Below are positions 19,358 to 26,428 of a stretch of DNA of 64,000 nt, piece by piece. The translations under genes were made by a program, and so were the position numbers. The notes under the pieces are model-generated. The model did not search any database. It was not told the origin of the DNA and saw only the letters and a list, made by a program, of their open reading frames with translations. How positions within the stretch are numbered: position 1 is the stretch's first letter; the number at the start of each line of letters is the position of its first letter. Source of the stretch: Alloalcanivorax marinus (GTDB taxonomy: Bacteria; Pseudomonadota; Gammaproteobacteria; Pseudomonadales; Alcanivoracaceae); contig NZ_JADDOL010000008.1 of assembly GCF_016906305.1 (NCBI RefSeq), forward strand, positions 62,001 to 126,000, written 5' to 3'.

Positions 19358-20212
19358 CTAAAAATACTCATCGGCGCTGTCCAGCAACCGGCGCGCCTCG
19401 CGCTTGGCGTAGGCATTCTGCAAGGTGAGGTCGGGCACGTCCACGTCGGCGTCCAGCACCCGGCGCAGCTGCTCGTCGTGAAGATCCCGGTCGAACACCA
19501 GCCGCGCGTAGTACTCGGCATAGAGCACCCGGGCCAGCAGGTTGTCGCCGTCGGACAACTCGATGGCGCGCTGGAAGGCGTCCCGGGCGGCGTCCGGCTG
19601 GCCACCCAGACTGGCCGGCAGCAGGCTGTTGAGCACGCCCAGGTACATGTAGGCCTGGCCGTACTGGTAATCCTCGTCGAGCGCCACCACCCGCTCCATC
19701 AGCAGGCGCACCCGGGACAGTTCCGCCACCGCGTTCCAATCGTCGGCATGGGTCTGGATGTAACCGGCCCAGGCGCCCCCCAGAGTGAACAGCACCGGCA
19801 CATCGCCGGTGTCGGCCTCCGCCAGCAGGCTTTCAAAGGCGGGCACGTCCATCTTCCGGGCCCGGCAGTAGTCGTCCTGATGCACGCAGGCGGCACGCAG
19901 GGCGTAGTCCAGCGCCCGGGCGTTGAGACGGGCGGCGCGGGCCTCGTCGTCCACGAACAGACCCGCATAGGCACCGTACAGATCGGCGCCGGTGAGCAGC
20001 AGGGATTGGCGTTCCGGCCAGTTCACGATCAGGCCGTCGATCATCAGCAGGTAGCTGGGCAGGCCGGCTTCCACCGTGGCCAGGTCACCGTTCTGGCGCA
20101 CGCCCTGCCCCAGGCTGTCACCGACCCGGGCCAGGCCGCAGCCCTGCAGCATCAGCACCAGGCCGACCATGGCCACCAGGGCTCTTGTTCGTTGCTTCAA
20201 ACGTCTCTCCAT
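19358..20212 (-). CDS. TatT-like TRAP-associated lipoprotein
   Basis: A 284-residue lipoprotein. The signal peptide has a clear lipobox (MLQGC, Cys about residue 25). The rest is all-helical, with TPR-like hairpins; GQAYMYLGVLNSLLPASLGG and RDAFQRAIELSDGDNLLARV are visible. This is the T component of TPAT systems, first described in Treponema, where a TatT trimer docks onto the P protein. Its position as first gene, 25 bp before the binding-protein gene, supports the call. I see no promoter motif that can be named. Confidence 0.88.
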   Translation of the reverse strand: MERRLKQRTRALVAMVGLVLMLQGCGLARVGDSLGQGVRQNGDLATVEAGLPSYLLMIDGLIVNWPERQSLLLTGADLYGAYAGLFVDDEARAARLNARALDYALRAACVHQDDYCRARKMDVPAFESLLAEADTGDVPVLFTLGGAWAGYIQTHADDWNAVAELSRVRLLMERVVALDEDYQYGQAYMYLGVLNSLLPASLGGQPDAARDAFQRAIELSDGDNLLARVLYAEYYARLVFDRDLHDEQLRRVLDADVDVPDLTLQNAYAKREARRLLDSADEYF

Positions 20213-20248
20213 CCGTTCAGCCGCGCCTTTTTTTGCCGCGCCCTTTTT

Positions 20249-21088
20249 TTAACCGCGATAGTAGCGCATGCGCCGGTACAAACCGACCAGCGCGCCGATC
20301 GCCGCGCCGCTCAGCAGACCGGTGAGGTGGGCGGTATTGGCGACGATGCCGGACAATCCCACGTAGCAGATCACCAGCCAGGCCAGCATCAATAGCACAA
20401 TCTCACGGCGCAACTGATACCCCGCCGCCGGGTTGACCTTGCCATACAGCCATAGATAGCCGAGCAGCCCGTAGACCACGCCGGACAGCCCGCCGAAACG
20501 CGGACCGGTGTCCAGGTACTGGGCGAAATTGGACACCGCGGCCACCACCAGGGTGAGCCACAGCAATTGAAAGCTGGACTGGAAACGCTCGATCAGGCGC
20601 CCCAGATCGCACCACCACAGCAGGTTGAAAATGATGTGCAGCGCGGAGAAGTGCAACAGCATCGGGGTGAGCAGGCGCCAGGGCTGGCTCACCAGGATCC
20701 GCGGCTGGTCCGGGAACATCAGCGCCTCATAGAGCACCGGACCGATCACATAGGGCGAGAGGAAGATCAGCGCGCAGGCGATCAGCCCGGTGCGCGTCAC
20801 CGGCCCCAGGCTGGCGAACCAGCCACCGCCGGTAAACACCTTCTCGCGGGGCAGGCCGGTGACCGGCTCGCTGGCCCGCCAGGCGTCGTCCTGCCAGCGG
20901 CGACCGGCCGGGTCCGCCAGGAAGTCCCGGGCCAGTTCGCGGGCCTCCTCGAGGCGGGCCGGGTCGGTCAAAAACAGGGTGTACTCGCCCTGCCCCTCTT
21001 CCAGGCGGGTGTGGATGCCGCGCCGGGCCAGCACATCGGCCAGACGTTTCGCCACGGCGGCGTTGTTGATGCGTACCAGTTCAAGCAT
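20249..21088 (-). CDS. glpG: Rhomboid intramembrane serine protease GlpG
   Basis: A 279-residue rhomboid protease with the cytoplasmic N-terminal domain of GlpG (residues 1-75) and six transmembrane helices. The catalytic Ser is S202 in GGLSGVVYG and the His is H254 in NTAHLTG. The HxxxN motif (H151, N155) is in the loop after WRLLTPMLLH. The positions nearly equal those of E. coli GlpG. The N-terminal domain and length fit GlpG rather than a rhombosortase, so it is probably not the processor of the GlyGly-CTERM protease at 30.3 kb. It lies upstream of tatT on the same strand, 36 bp away. Confidence 0.93.
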   Translation of the reverse strand: MLELVRINNAAVAKRLADVLARRGIHTRLEEGQGEYTLFLTDPARLEEARELARDFLADPAGRRWQDDAWRASEPVTGLPREKVFTGGGWFASLGPVTRTGLIACALIFLSPYVIGPVLYEALMFPDQPRILVSQPWRLLTPMLLHFSALHIIFNLLWWCDLGRLIERFQSSFQLLWLTLVVAAVSNFAQYLDTGPRFGGLSGVVYGLLGYLWLYGKVNPAAGYQLRREIVLLMLAWLVICYVGLSGIVANTAHLTGLLSGAAIGALVGLYRRMRYYRG

Positions 21089-21106
21089 GCGTGTCCTCGT
21101 CGTGCC

Positions 21107-22234
21107 TCAGCCCCGATCGCGGGCCAGGGCCTCCACCCGCTCCCAGAAACAGGGCCATTGCCCGCCGCAGCTTAGCAGTATTTTCTGGAAGGTCCCCACC
21201 AGACCGTAATAATCATGGACCCCGTTGAGCCGGGCGTTGTTCAGATCGCCCTGGAAAAAGCCGGCGTAGGCGTCCAGCCCGGGCACCTTCTCCGCGCGGG
21301 CCCGGACATCCCGCCGCAGGGCCTCGATGCGCGCCGCCTTGGCCGCCGCCATGGTCGCCTCGTCCAGGTCGCCGGCATACAGCCGGGCCAGGTCGTCCCG
21401 AGCCTCGCCCACCAGCGCCAGGAAGGCGTCGCGGGCCCGGTCCCGCTGGCGCCACCAGGCCAGATCCACCTTCAGGTCGTGGTGGGCCAGATAGCGCAGA
21501 GTGCCTTCCCGGGCCACCATGGTGGCCAGGGATTCGTTGAAGCGGGTGTCGTCACGGATGTACAGCCGCCGATGGACCAGTTCGTGCAGCACCAGCTCCA
21601 CCAGCGACGGGCCGGAACGGTCGATCATCGGCGTGGTCAGCGGGTCCTCGAACCAGCCCAGGGTGGAATAGGCGATGGCGCCGCCCACGTCCGTGTCCCA
21701 GCCCGCCCTGGCCAGCCTGTCGGCCTCGGCGCGGGCCGCCTCTTCGCGAAAATAGCCCCGGTAGCTCAGGCACCCCACCAGCGGATAACACCAGGTTTTC
21801 GGCGTCAGCGAGAAACGGGGCGCCGCCTGCACGTTCCAGACCACCGCGTCGCGATCCAGCGGCACATAGGTGCGGTAGACGTCCTCCGCCGGCAAGGCCA
21901 GTTCCCGGCCGGCGAACTCCAGCACGTCGCCGGCCAGCAGCAGCTGCCGGCGCACCGGCGCCGGCGTGGCCGGGTCGGCCACCACCCGCGCCACCGGCTG
22001 GCGCTGGTGCATCAGGCTGAAATGGCCCTTGATGGCCTGGCCGTAATAGCCGACCTGACAGCCGGACAGCAGCAGATACAGGATGCAGGCTGCAGGATAC
22101 AGCGCGAGGCGCGGGCCGAAACCAGCGAAAGCACCTTGCCCCGCGCCGCCGACCCTGCAAGCGCGGGCACGGCTTTGGGGGCGGCATGGCACGCTCCGCG
22201 CTGTATCCTGCATCCTGAATCCTGTATCCGTCAT
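21107..22234 (-). CDS. Zinc aminopeptidase lipoprotein (PF10023-like), repeat-derived 5' end
   Basis: The body of this protein is a putative zinc aminopeptidase with the HELVH motif (in LVELVLHELVHRRLYIRD) and the downstream glutamate in FNESLA. A lipobox, LLLSGC, precedes QVGYYGQAIKGHFSLMHQ, so it is a lipoprotein. The start is uncertain. The first ATG (22234) shares a base with the efpL stop codon but puts 58 residues before the lipid Cys, far longer than normal. That leader is encoded by a 7-bp-unit inverted repeat (22075-22228), which even supplies ILY of the signal peptide. A second ATG is at 22213. The native 5' end seems to have been replaced or displaced. Confidence 0.78.
   Translation of the reverse strand: MTDTGFRMQDTARSVPCRPQSRARACRVGGAGQGAFAGFGPRLALYPAACILYLLLSGCQVGYYGQAIKGHFSLMHQRQPVARVVADPATPAPVRRQLLLAGDVLEFAGRELALPAEDVYRTYVPLDRDAVVWNVQAAPRFSLTPKTWCYPLVGCLSYRGYFREEAARAEADRLARAGWDTDVGGAIAYSTLGWFEDPLTTPMIDRSGPSLVELVLHELVHRRLYIRDDTRFNESLATMVAREGTLRYLAHHDLKVDLAWWRQRDRARDAFLALVGEARDDLARLYAGDLDEATMAAAKAARIEALRRDVRARAEKVPGLDAYAGFFQGDLNNARLNGVHDYYGLVGTFQKILLSCGGQWPCFWERVEALARDRG
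22075..22228. repeat. Inverted repeat built from 7-bp GATNCAG units
   Basis: The left arm has four tandem 7-mers (GATACAG, GATGCAG, GCTGCAG, GATACAG; 22075-22102). The right arm is the inverted copy (CTGTATC, CTGCATC, CTGAATC, CTGTATC; 22201-22228). The two arms differ at only two positions and enclose about 98 bp of GC-rich sequence. It covers the 5' end of the aminopeptidase gene. A short related piece (GATCCTGTATCCTG) occurs near 39832, so the motif may be dispersed in this genome. Confidence 0.85.
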
Positions 22235-22800
22235 CACGCCCGGGACATGAATTTCCGTTCCGCGGTGTTGATCTTCACCTTCTCGCCTTCCTGCAGGTAT
22301 TCCGGCACCTGCACCACCAGCCCGGTTTCCAGGGTGGCGGGCTTGGTGCGGGCGCTGGCCGAGGCGGCCTTCATGGCCGGGGCGGTTTCGGTGATGGTCA
22401 GCACCACCGACGCGGGCAGCTCCAGGCCGATCACCGCCTCGCCCACCCGCAGCGCCACCACGCCGTCGCCCTGCTCGGTGATGAACGGCAGTTCGTCGGC
22501 GATGTCCTCGCCCTTGAGCGGGTACTGGGAGAAGTCCTCGTCGTCCATGAACACGTAGTCGTCGCCGTCCACATAGGAAAAGTGCACCGGCCGGCGCTGC
22601 AGCGACACCGTGGTCACGTCCTCGTCGCCCTTGTAGCGCTCCTCGAACTTGGAACCGCCGCCCACCTGCTGGGCGCGCACCCGGTACAGGGTGGCGGCGC
22701 CCCGCGCGGAGGGCGACTGCACGTCGATCTGGCGGATCACGAACAGGCCGCCGTTGTGTTCGATCACATCGGATTTCTTCAATTCGCTGGCACGGGTCAC
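22234..22800 (-). CDS. efpL: Elongation factor P-like protein EfpL (YeiP)
   Basis: A 188-residue EF-P paralogue of the YeiP/EfpL branch. The loop that carries the modified lysine in EF-P has an arginine here (R33 in QSPSARGAATLYR), as known for EfpL. Three beta-barrel domains are seen in order, with SYVDGDDYVFMDDEDFSQYP in domain two and ETGLVVQVPEYLQEGEKVKI in domain three. EfpL helps ribosomes past difficult proline-containing motifs. The gene ends one base into the ATG of the aminopeptidase frame, although that junction is affected by the repeat. Confidence 0.93.
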   Translation of the reverse strand: MTRASELKKSDVIEHNGGLFVIRQIDVQSPSARGAATLYRVRAQQVGGGSKFEERYKGDEDVTTVSLQRRPVHFSYVDGDDYVFMDDEDFSQYPLKGEDIADELPFITEQGDGVVALRVGEAVIGLELPASVVLTITETAPAMKAASASARTKPATLETGLVVQVPEYLQEGEKVKINTAERKFMSRA

Positions 22801-22865
22801 GGACCATCCTCATGCGGGGAAAGGGCGGCCATATTACCGTAGGAGCGGGCGGCCGGTGTACCGGT

Positions 22866-23633
22866 TCAGCTCAGGGCGGCGACGATCTGTTCGCGGGCGG
22901 CCCGGGCCCGGTCCCGGGCGGCCGCGGCGGGCACCGGGGTGCCGAAGGTAAGCTCCACCACCACCCGTTCCCGGCCCATCAGCCGCCACAGGTTGTGGTG
23001 AAATTCGTCGTCATCGATGAATGCCAGGCCGGTGTCCACCCGGCCGGCCTCGTCTCGGTAGCGCACCGCCACGGTCTGCACGGTGGCGTGCTCGGCGGCC
23101 ACGAACAGCGGCGGGAAAAAGCGGCGCACGCCGGTGCCGTCGGTGGTGGTGCCCTCCGGGAACACCAGGATGCTGCGGCCCCGCGCCAGATGGGCGCGGA
23201 TTTCCTCGGCTTTCTGCCGCGACTCGCCGCCGCCCCGGCGGATGAACAGGGTGCCCACGGAACGGGCCAGCCAGCCGATCACCGGCCACCGCGCCACTTC
23301 CGCCTTGGACAGAAAATGGCAGGGCCGGGCCGCCGCGATCACCGGAATATCCAGCCAGGACACATGGTTGGCCACCAGAAACACCGGACCGCCGCGCAGG
23401 GCCCCGTGCACGCGCAACTCCACGCCAAGAATGCTCAGCAGCCGCAGGCACCAGCGCTGCTTGGCGTGCAGAATCTCGGCCCGGTGCGGGTCGTGGGCGG
23501 CCCGCCGCCACAGCGCCTCCAGCACCCCGGCCAGCAGATGCACGGCCACGCGCAACGCCCGCCACAGGCGCCGCGCCAGCACCCGTGGCCCGGCCGGCGC
23601 CTCGGCGGGCGCGGAAAGATCCGGTTCGGTCAT
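22866..23633 (-). CDS. olsA: 1-acyl-glycerol-3-phosphate acyltransferase, OlsA-like
   Basis: A 255-residue PlsC-family acyltransferase. The catalytic motif is NHVSWLD (HX4D) near residue 90, followed by the acceptor motif FPEGTTTDG near 160. One N-terminal membrane-associated segment is visible. It begins at MTEPDLSAP, whose ATG overlaps the upstream olsB stop (ATGA). Adjacent to olsB it most likely makes the O-acyl step of ornithine-lipid synthesis (lyso-ornithine lipid acyltransferase), although a general LPA acyltransferase role cannot be excluded. Confidence 0.88.
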   Translation of the reverse strand: MTEPDLSAPAEAPAGPRVLARRLWRALRVAVHLLAGVLEALWRRAAHDPHRAEILHAKQRWCLRLLSILGVELRVHGALRGGPVFLVANHVSWLDIPVIAAARPCHFLSKAEVARWPVIGWLARSVGTLFIRRGGGESRQKAEEIRAHLARGRSILVFPEGTTTDGTGVRRFFPPLFVAAEHATVQTVAVRYRDEAGRVDTGLAFIDDDEFHHNLWRLMGRERVVVELTFGTPVPAAAARDRARAAREQIVAALS

Positions 23634-24448
23634 ACCATTGCCACCGCCTCGGCGGGCTGCAGGAAATGCTGCACGTAGCGCGCCGGCAGGCGGTCCACCT
23701 CCATCAGAATAAAATAATCCAGACAGTTGAAGTCCGGGTCCCAGCAGGGCTCGCCGCACACCCGCGCGCCCATGCGCAGGTACGCCTTCAGCAGCGGCGG
23801 CATTTTCACGCCCCGTTCGGCCAGCGCGTCGCCGGGCACCGGCTCCAGCCGGCAGCGCGGCGTCACCCGCAGCGCCGACGGCGCCAGATGCGCCTCGCGA
23901 ATGCGCCGGTCGATGGCCGCCACATTATAGCCCTCGCCCAGCGCCACGCTGGCGCAGCCGATCAAATAGCGCACGTCATTTTCCAGCATATACCGGGCCA
24001 GACGGGCCCAGAGTACCGTGATCACCGCGCCGCCGCGATGCTCCGGGTGAATGCAGGTGCGGCCGATCTCCGCCACCCGGCCATCCAGGCGCTCCACCAG
24101 CGGCATGTGAAACTCGCCGGCGGAATAGAAACCGCCGGTGCGCGTCAACCGCTCCCCCGGCAACACCCGGGTGTAGCCCACCAGCTCGCCGGTCTGATTG
24201 TCGCGCACCACCAGATGCAGGCAATGCCGGTCGAAGCGGTCCCGGTCGAGGCCGAACGGAGCATGGAAGCTGGCCCCGTACTCCTCGGAAAAAATCCGGT
24301 AACGCAGCCGTTGCACCTTGAGAATTTCCCGCCGCGAGCGGGTGAAATAGGCGCTGAACCGGGCCCCGCCCTCCAGGTCCCGCTCCCGGGACCGGACCAG
24401 AAACGGCGGGCGCAGAGCTTTGATCCTTCCAGCGGCGTGCGCAAGCAT
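23630..24448 (-). CDS. olsB: L-ornithine N-acyltransferase OlsB
   Basis: A 272-residue GNAT-fold enzyme expected to transfer a 3-hydroxyacyl group from ACP to ornithine. OlsB-family blocks are present: REILKVQRLRYRIFSEEYGA, HCLHLVVRDNQTGELVGYTR, GRTCIHPEHRGG and the C-terminal GEPCWDPDFNCLDYFILME. The start was set at MLAHAAGRIKAL because GGAG lies eight bases upstream; an ATG 45 bp earlier is possible. It overlaps olsA by 4 bp. Ornithine lipids often replace phospholipids in phosphate-poor sea water, but no Pho box was recognised. Confidence 0.9.
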   Translation of the reverse strand: MLAHAAGRIKALRPPFLVRSRERDLEGGARFSAYFTRSRREILKVQRLRYRIFSEEYGASFHAPFGLDRDRFDRHCLHLVVRDNQTGELVGYTRVLPGERLTRTGGFYSAGEFHMPLVERLDGRVAEIGRTCIHPEHRGGAVITVLWARLARYMLENDVRYLIGCASVALGEGYNVAAIDRRIREAHLAPSALRVTPRCRLEPVPGDALAERGVKMPPLLKAYLRMGARVCGEPCWDPDFNCLDYFILMEVDRLPARYVQHFLQPAEAVAMV

Positions 24449-24667
24449 AACGAGCTCCAGGCTGATTTTTCCGCCAGTCTGGAAGCCCCCCATTGCGGTC
24501 CCGTGACAACCCCGTGACCATCCGGCGACAAGCCATCGTGCAGGTCGGGCTTACAATCGCCCTGGCCATTTTCCTACAGATCGAATCCGACTCCTCCGAT
24601 ACAGCCCGACCGTGCCCCGGCTCATCCTGTGCTCCACGGCCTCGCCCAATATGGCAAGTGCCGACAA

Positions 24668-24683
24668 GTAACCTTTAAGTTAC
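24668..24683. promoter_or_regulatory. Palindrome upstream of the decayed HigBA module
   Basis: GTAAC (24668-24672) and GTTAC (24679-24683) form a perfect 5-N6-5 dyad, ending 14 bp before the start of the toxin remnant. Geometry and position match the dyad in front of the intact HigBA module at 9.2 kb. Confidence 0.45.
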
Positions 24684-24697
24684 AAGAGCAGGCAGGT

Positions 24698-24829
24698 ATG
24701 ATCGAGCTGTATCGTTACCGGACCGCCGCGGGCCGCGTACCCGTCACCGCCTGGTTCAAGCGTCTTCGGGATCCTCGTGGTCGGCGGGCGCGCGTTTACT
24801 GGGAAGATTGGCAAAGGAGAAACCTATGA
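24698..24829 (+). pseudogene. HigB-like toxin with internal deletion
   Basis: Only 43 codons remain of a toxin that is normally about 100-110 residues. The N-terminus is typical of the COG3657 family (MIELYRYRTAAGRVPVTAWF KRLRD). After DPRGRRARV the sequence jumps to the family's C-terminal tail (YWEDWQRR), so the central catalytic part, with the expected GPGYRVYF and LLCGG motifs, has been lost in frame. The stop still overlaps the antitoxin start by 4 bp. The product should be non-toxic. It is either a relic or an expressed micro-protein. Confidence 0.8.
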
Positions 24830-25164
24830 ACCCTTCTGTCGCGGCGTCCGTCTCCCACACGGACGCGACCATCGCGGAACTGCGAGCCAGTCGCGCCTTC
24901 GCGCTTGAGTATCTTCAGGCGGCGTTGGAAGAACTGGACGATCCCAGCCATCGGGGTGCCGGCTTGCTCGCCCTGCGCGATATCGCCGAAGCCTATGGCG
25001 GAATGGCGCAGATTGCTCGCGAATCCGGTATCGCTCGCGAGGCGCTATACAGGGCTCTGTCGCCGACGGGCAATCCCACACTAAAAACCTTGCTCGCGGT
25101 GCTACACGCCGTGGGAATGCGGCTTTCAGTGGTCGAGGCCACCTCTCGCGTGGACGCGGGTTAA
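24826..25164 (+). CDS. HigA-like antitoxin (toxin partner broken)
   Basis: A 112-residue antitoxin of the COG3636 type, intact. The helix-turn-helix (IARESGIAREALYRALSPTG, then NPTLKTLLAVLHAVGMRL) closely resembles that of the antitoxin at 8590-8880. The ATG was chosen because it has an AAAGGAGAAA site and overlaps the toxin-remnant stop. With no working toxin beside it, it may be a relic, a self-repressor, or an anti-addiction protein against related toxins. A CDGSH gene follows 17 bp later on the same strand. Confidence 0.9.
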   Translation: MNPSVAASVSHTDATIAELRASRAFALEYLQAALEELDDPSHRGAGLLALRDIAEAYGGMAQIARESGIAREALYRALSPTGNPTLKTLLAVLHAVGMRLSVVEATSRVDAG

Positions 25165-25181
25165 CGCAAGGAAGACTCATC

Positions 25182-25481
25182 ATGCGCGATGAACAGCCGG
25201 CGGCGCCGCGTTATCCGCAGCCGGTAAAGATGCGGCCCGGCGAAACCCGGCACTGGTGCCGCTGCGGGCACAGCGACGCGGCGCCATTCTGCACCGACGG
25301 TCGCTGTCCGGCGGAGGACCGGCTGGCCTACACCGCCGGCAAGGAAGAGATCGTGCTGTTCTGCGGCTGCGGCGCCACCAGCCGGCCGCCGCACTGCGAT
25401 GGCGCCCATGTGGGCCTGCGCAAAAAGAAAAAAGAACGGAACGGACGGGCCTGGTGGCGACGCTGGTGGCGCGCCCGCTGA
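25182..25481 (+). CDS. CDGSH iron-sulfur protein
   Basis: A 99-residue protein with two CDGSH-like motifs. The second, CGCGATSRPPHCDGAH, has all three Cys and the His that bind a [2Fe-2S] cluster. The first, CRCGHSDAAPFCTDGRC, has the three Cys but lacks the His at the expected place and has one extra residue. The C-terminus is very basic and Trp-rich (KKKKERNGRAWWRRWWRAR), which may bind nucleic acid or membrane. Small bacterial CDGSH proteins probably work in redox or iron handling. The start has an AAGGAAG site. Confidence 0.88.
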   Translation: MRDEQPAAPRYPQPVKMRPGETRHWCRCGHSDAAPFCTDGRCPAEDRLAYTAGKEEIVLFCGCGATSRPPHCDGAHVGLRKKKKERNGRAWWRRWWRAR

Positions 25482-25514
25482 GGGAAAAGGCGATGCCCGG
25501 CACCGCCGCGCCGG

Positions 25515-26258
25515 TTATTGGAGAGGCGGTTCCGAGAGGGTGTTCCGGAAAAATGTCAGAACGCGCCGCCAGCTGTCCTCCGCGGCGTCCGGTTCATAGC
25601 GCGCGCGCAACGGACTGTAATCGGCCAGCCGTTTGAAGTAGAAGGTCTGATGGTCGTTCATGTAGGAATGGCCGGCGTCCGGGTAGGTTTTGACGTCATG
25701 GGGGACGCCCAGCTCGGTGAGGTGGCGGGCCAGGCGTTCGCCATGGCCGCCGTAGATCAGATCCTTCTTGCCCCAGCCGCCCACCACCGGGCAGATGCCG
25801 GTCAGCGCCTCGGCGCGGCGCGGCACGCCGCCGTAGAACGGCGCCACCACTTGCAGCCCGCCGCGGGCGGCGAACAGCAACGCGAAGCGCCCGCCCATGC
25901 AGAAGCCCATCATGGCCACCGCGTGAACCGGCTCGTCGTCCTGTTCCAGTACCCAGCGGCGACAGGCTTCCAGGTGGTCGAAGGCGTCGCCGTGGCCGCG
26001 CTCATGGTCGCGCAGGGTGCGCGCCACGCACAGGGCGCGAACGCCGGGGCGGTCATAAAGGTCCGGCGCCAGCACCGGGTAGCCGTTGTCGGCCAGCCGC
26101 TCGGCGATGCGCGCCTGGTCCTCGGTAAAGCCGAAGATGTCGTGGATCACGATCACCGCCGCGTTCAGGCCGTTGTTGCGCGCGGGGCGGTACCAGCGGG
26201 CACGCATGCGGTGGCCGTCGGGCAGGATGACATGGGTAAGCAGGGGCTGGGCGGTCAT
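25515..26258 (-). CDS. Dienelactone hydrolase family protein
   Basis: A 247-residue alpha/beta hydrolase. The triad is Cys (C120 in GFCMGG), Asp (D166 in GWGKKD) and His (H197 in DAGHSYMN), which is the dienelactone-hydrolase pattern. The start at MTAQPLLTHV fits the first family strand; the open frame upstream runs through a REP-like repeat and is not coding. No aromatic ring-cleavage genes are close, so the substrate may be another ester or lactone. It is monocistronic and convergent with the CDGSH gene, 33 bp away. Confidence 0.92.
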   Translation of the reverse strand: MTAQPLLTHVILPDGHRMRARWYRPARNNGLNAAVIVIHDIFGFTEDQARIAERLADNGYPVLAPDLYDRPGVRALCVARTLRDHERGHGDAFDHLEACRRWVLEQDDEPVHAVAMMGFCMGGRFALLFAARGGLQVVAPFYGGVPRRAEALTGICPVVGGWGKKDLIYGGHGERLARHLTELGVPHDVKTYPDAGHSYMNDHQTFYFKRLADYSPLRARYEPDAAEDSWRRVLTFFRNTLSEPPLQ

Positions 26259-26358
26259 GGCGGTTCCTTGCCGGGTTCGGGGTTTGCCCAAGCGTATCGC
26301 CCCTCCGCCTTGCCGGGCAGCCCGCGCGGCTCGATTGGCCCGAACGGCTTGCCACGGT

Positions 26359-26412
26359 TCGCGACTGACGTCGCTCCCACGACGCTTCGTAGCAGCGGCT
26401 TCAGCCGCGATC
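26359..26412. repeat. REP-like inverted pair
   Basis: Two inverted copies of a REP-like unit lie between the hydrolase and ppc: TCGCGACTGACGTCGCTCCC on the left and GTAGCAGCGGCTTCAGCCGC on the right, with an 8-bp gap. Related copies are at 32021, 40447, 42554 and 59207. This copy carries small changes from the consensus. Confidence 0.75.
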
Positions 26413-26428
26413 AATTAGCCGTGAAACA

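Noticed and set aside
20249-21088. Rhombosortase partner for the GlyGly-CTERM protease
   Set aside because: The rhomboid has the GlpG N-terminal domain, length and residue numbering, so GlpG is the better call.
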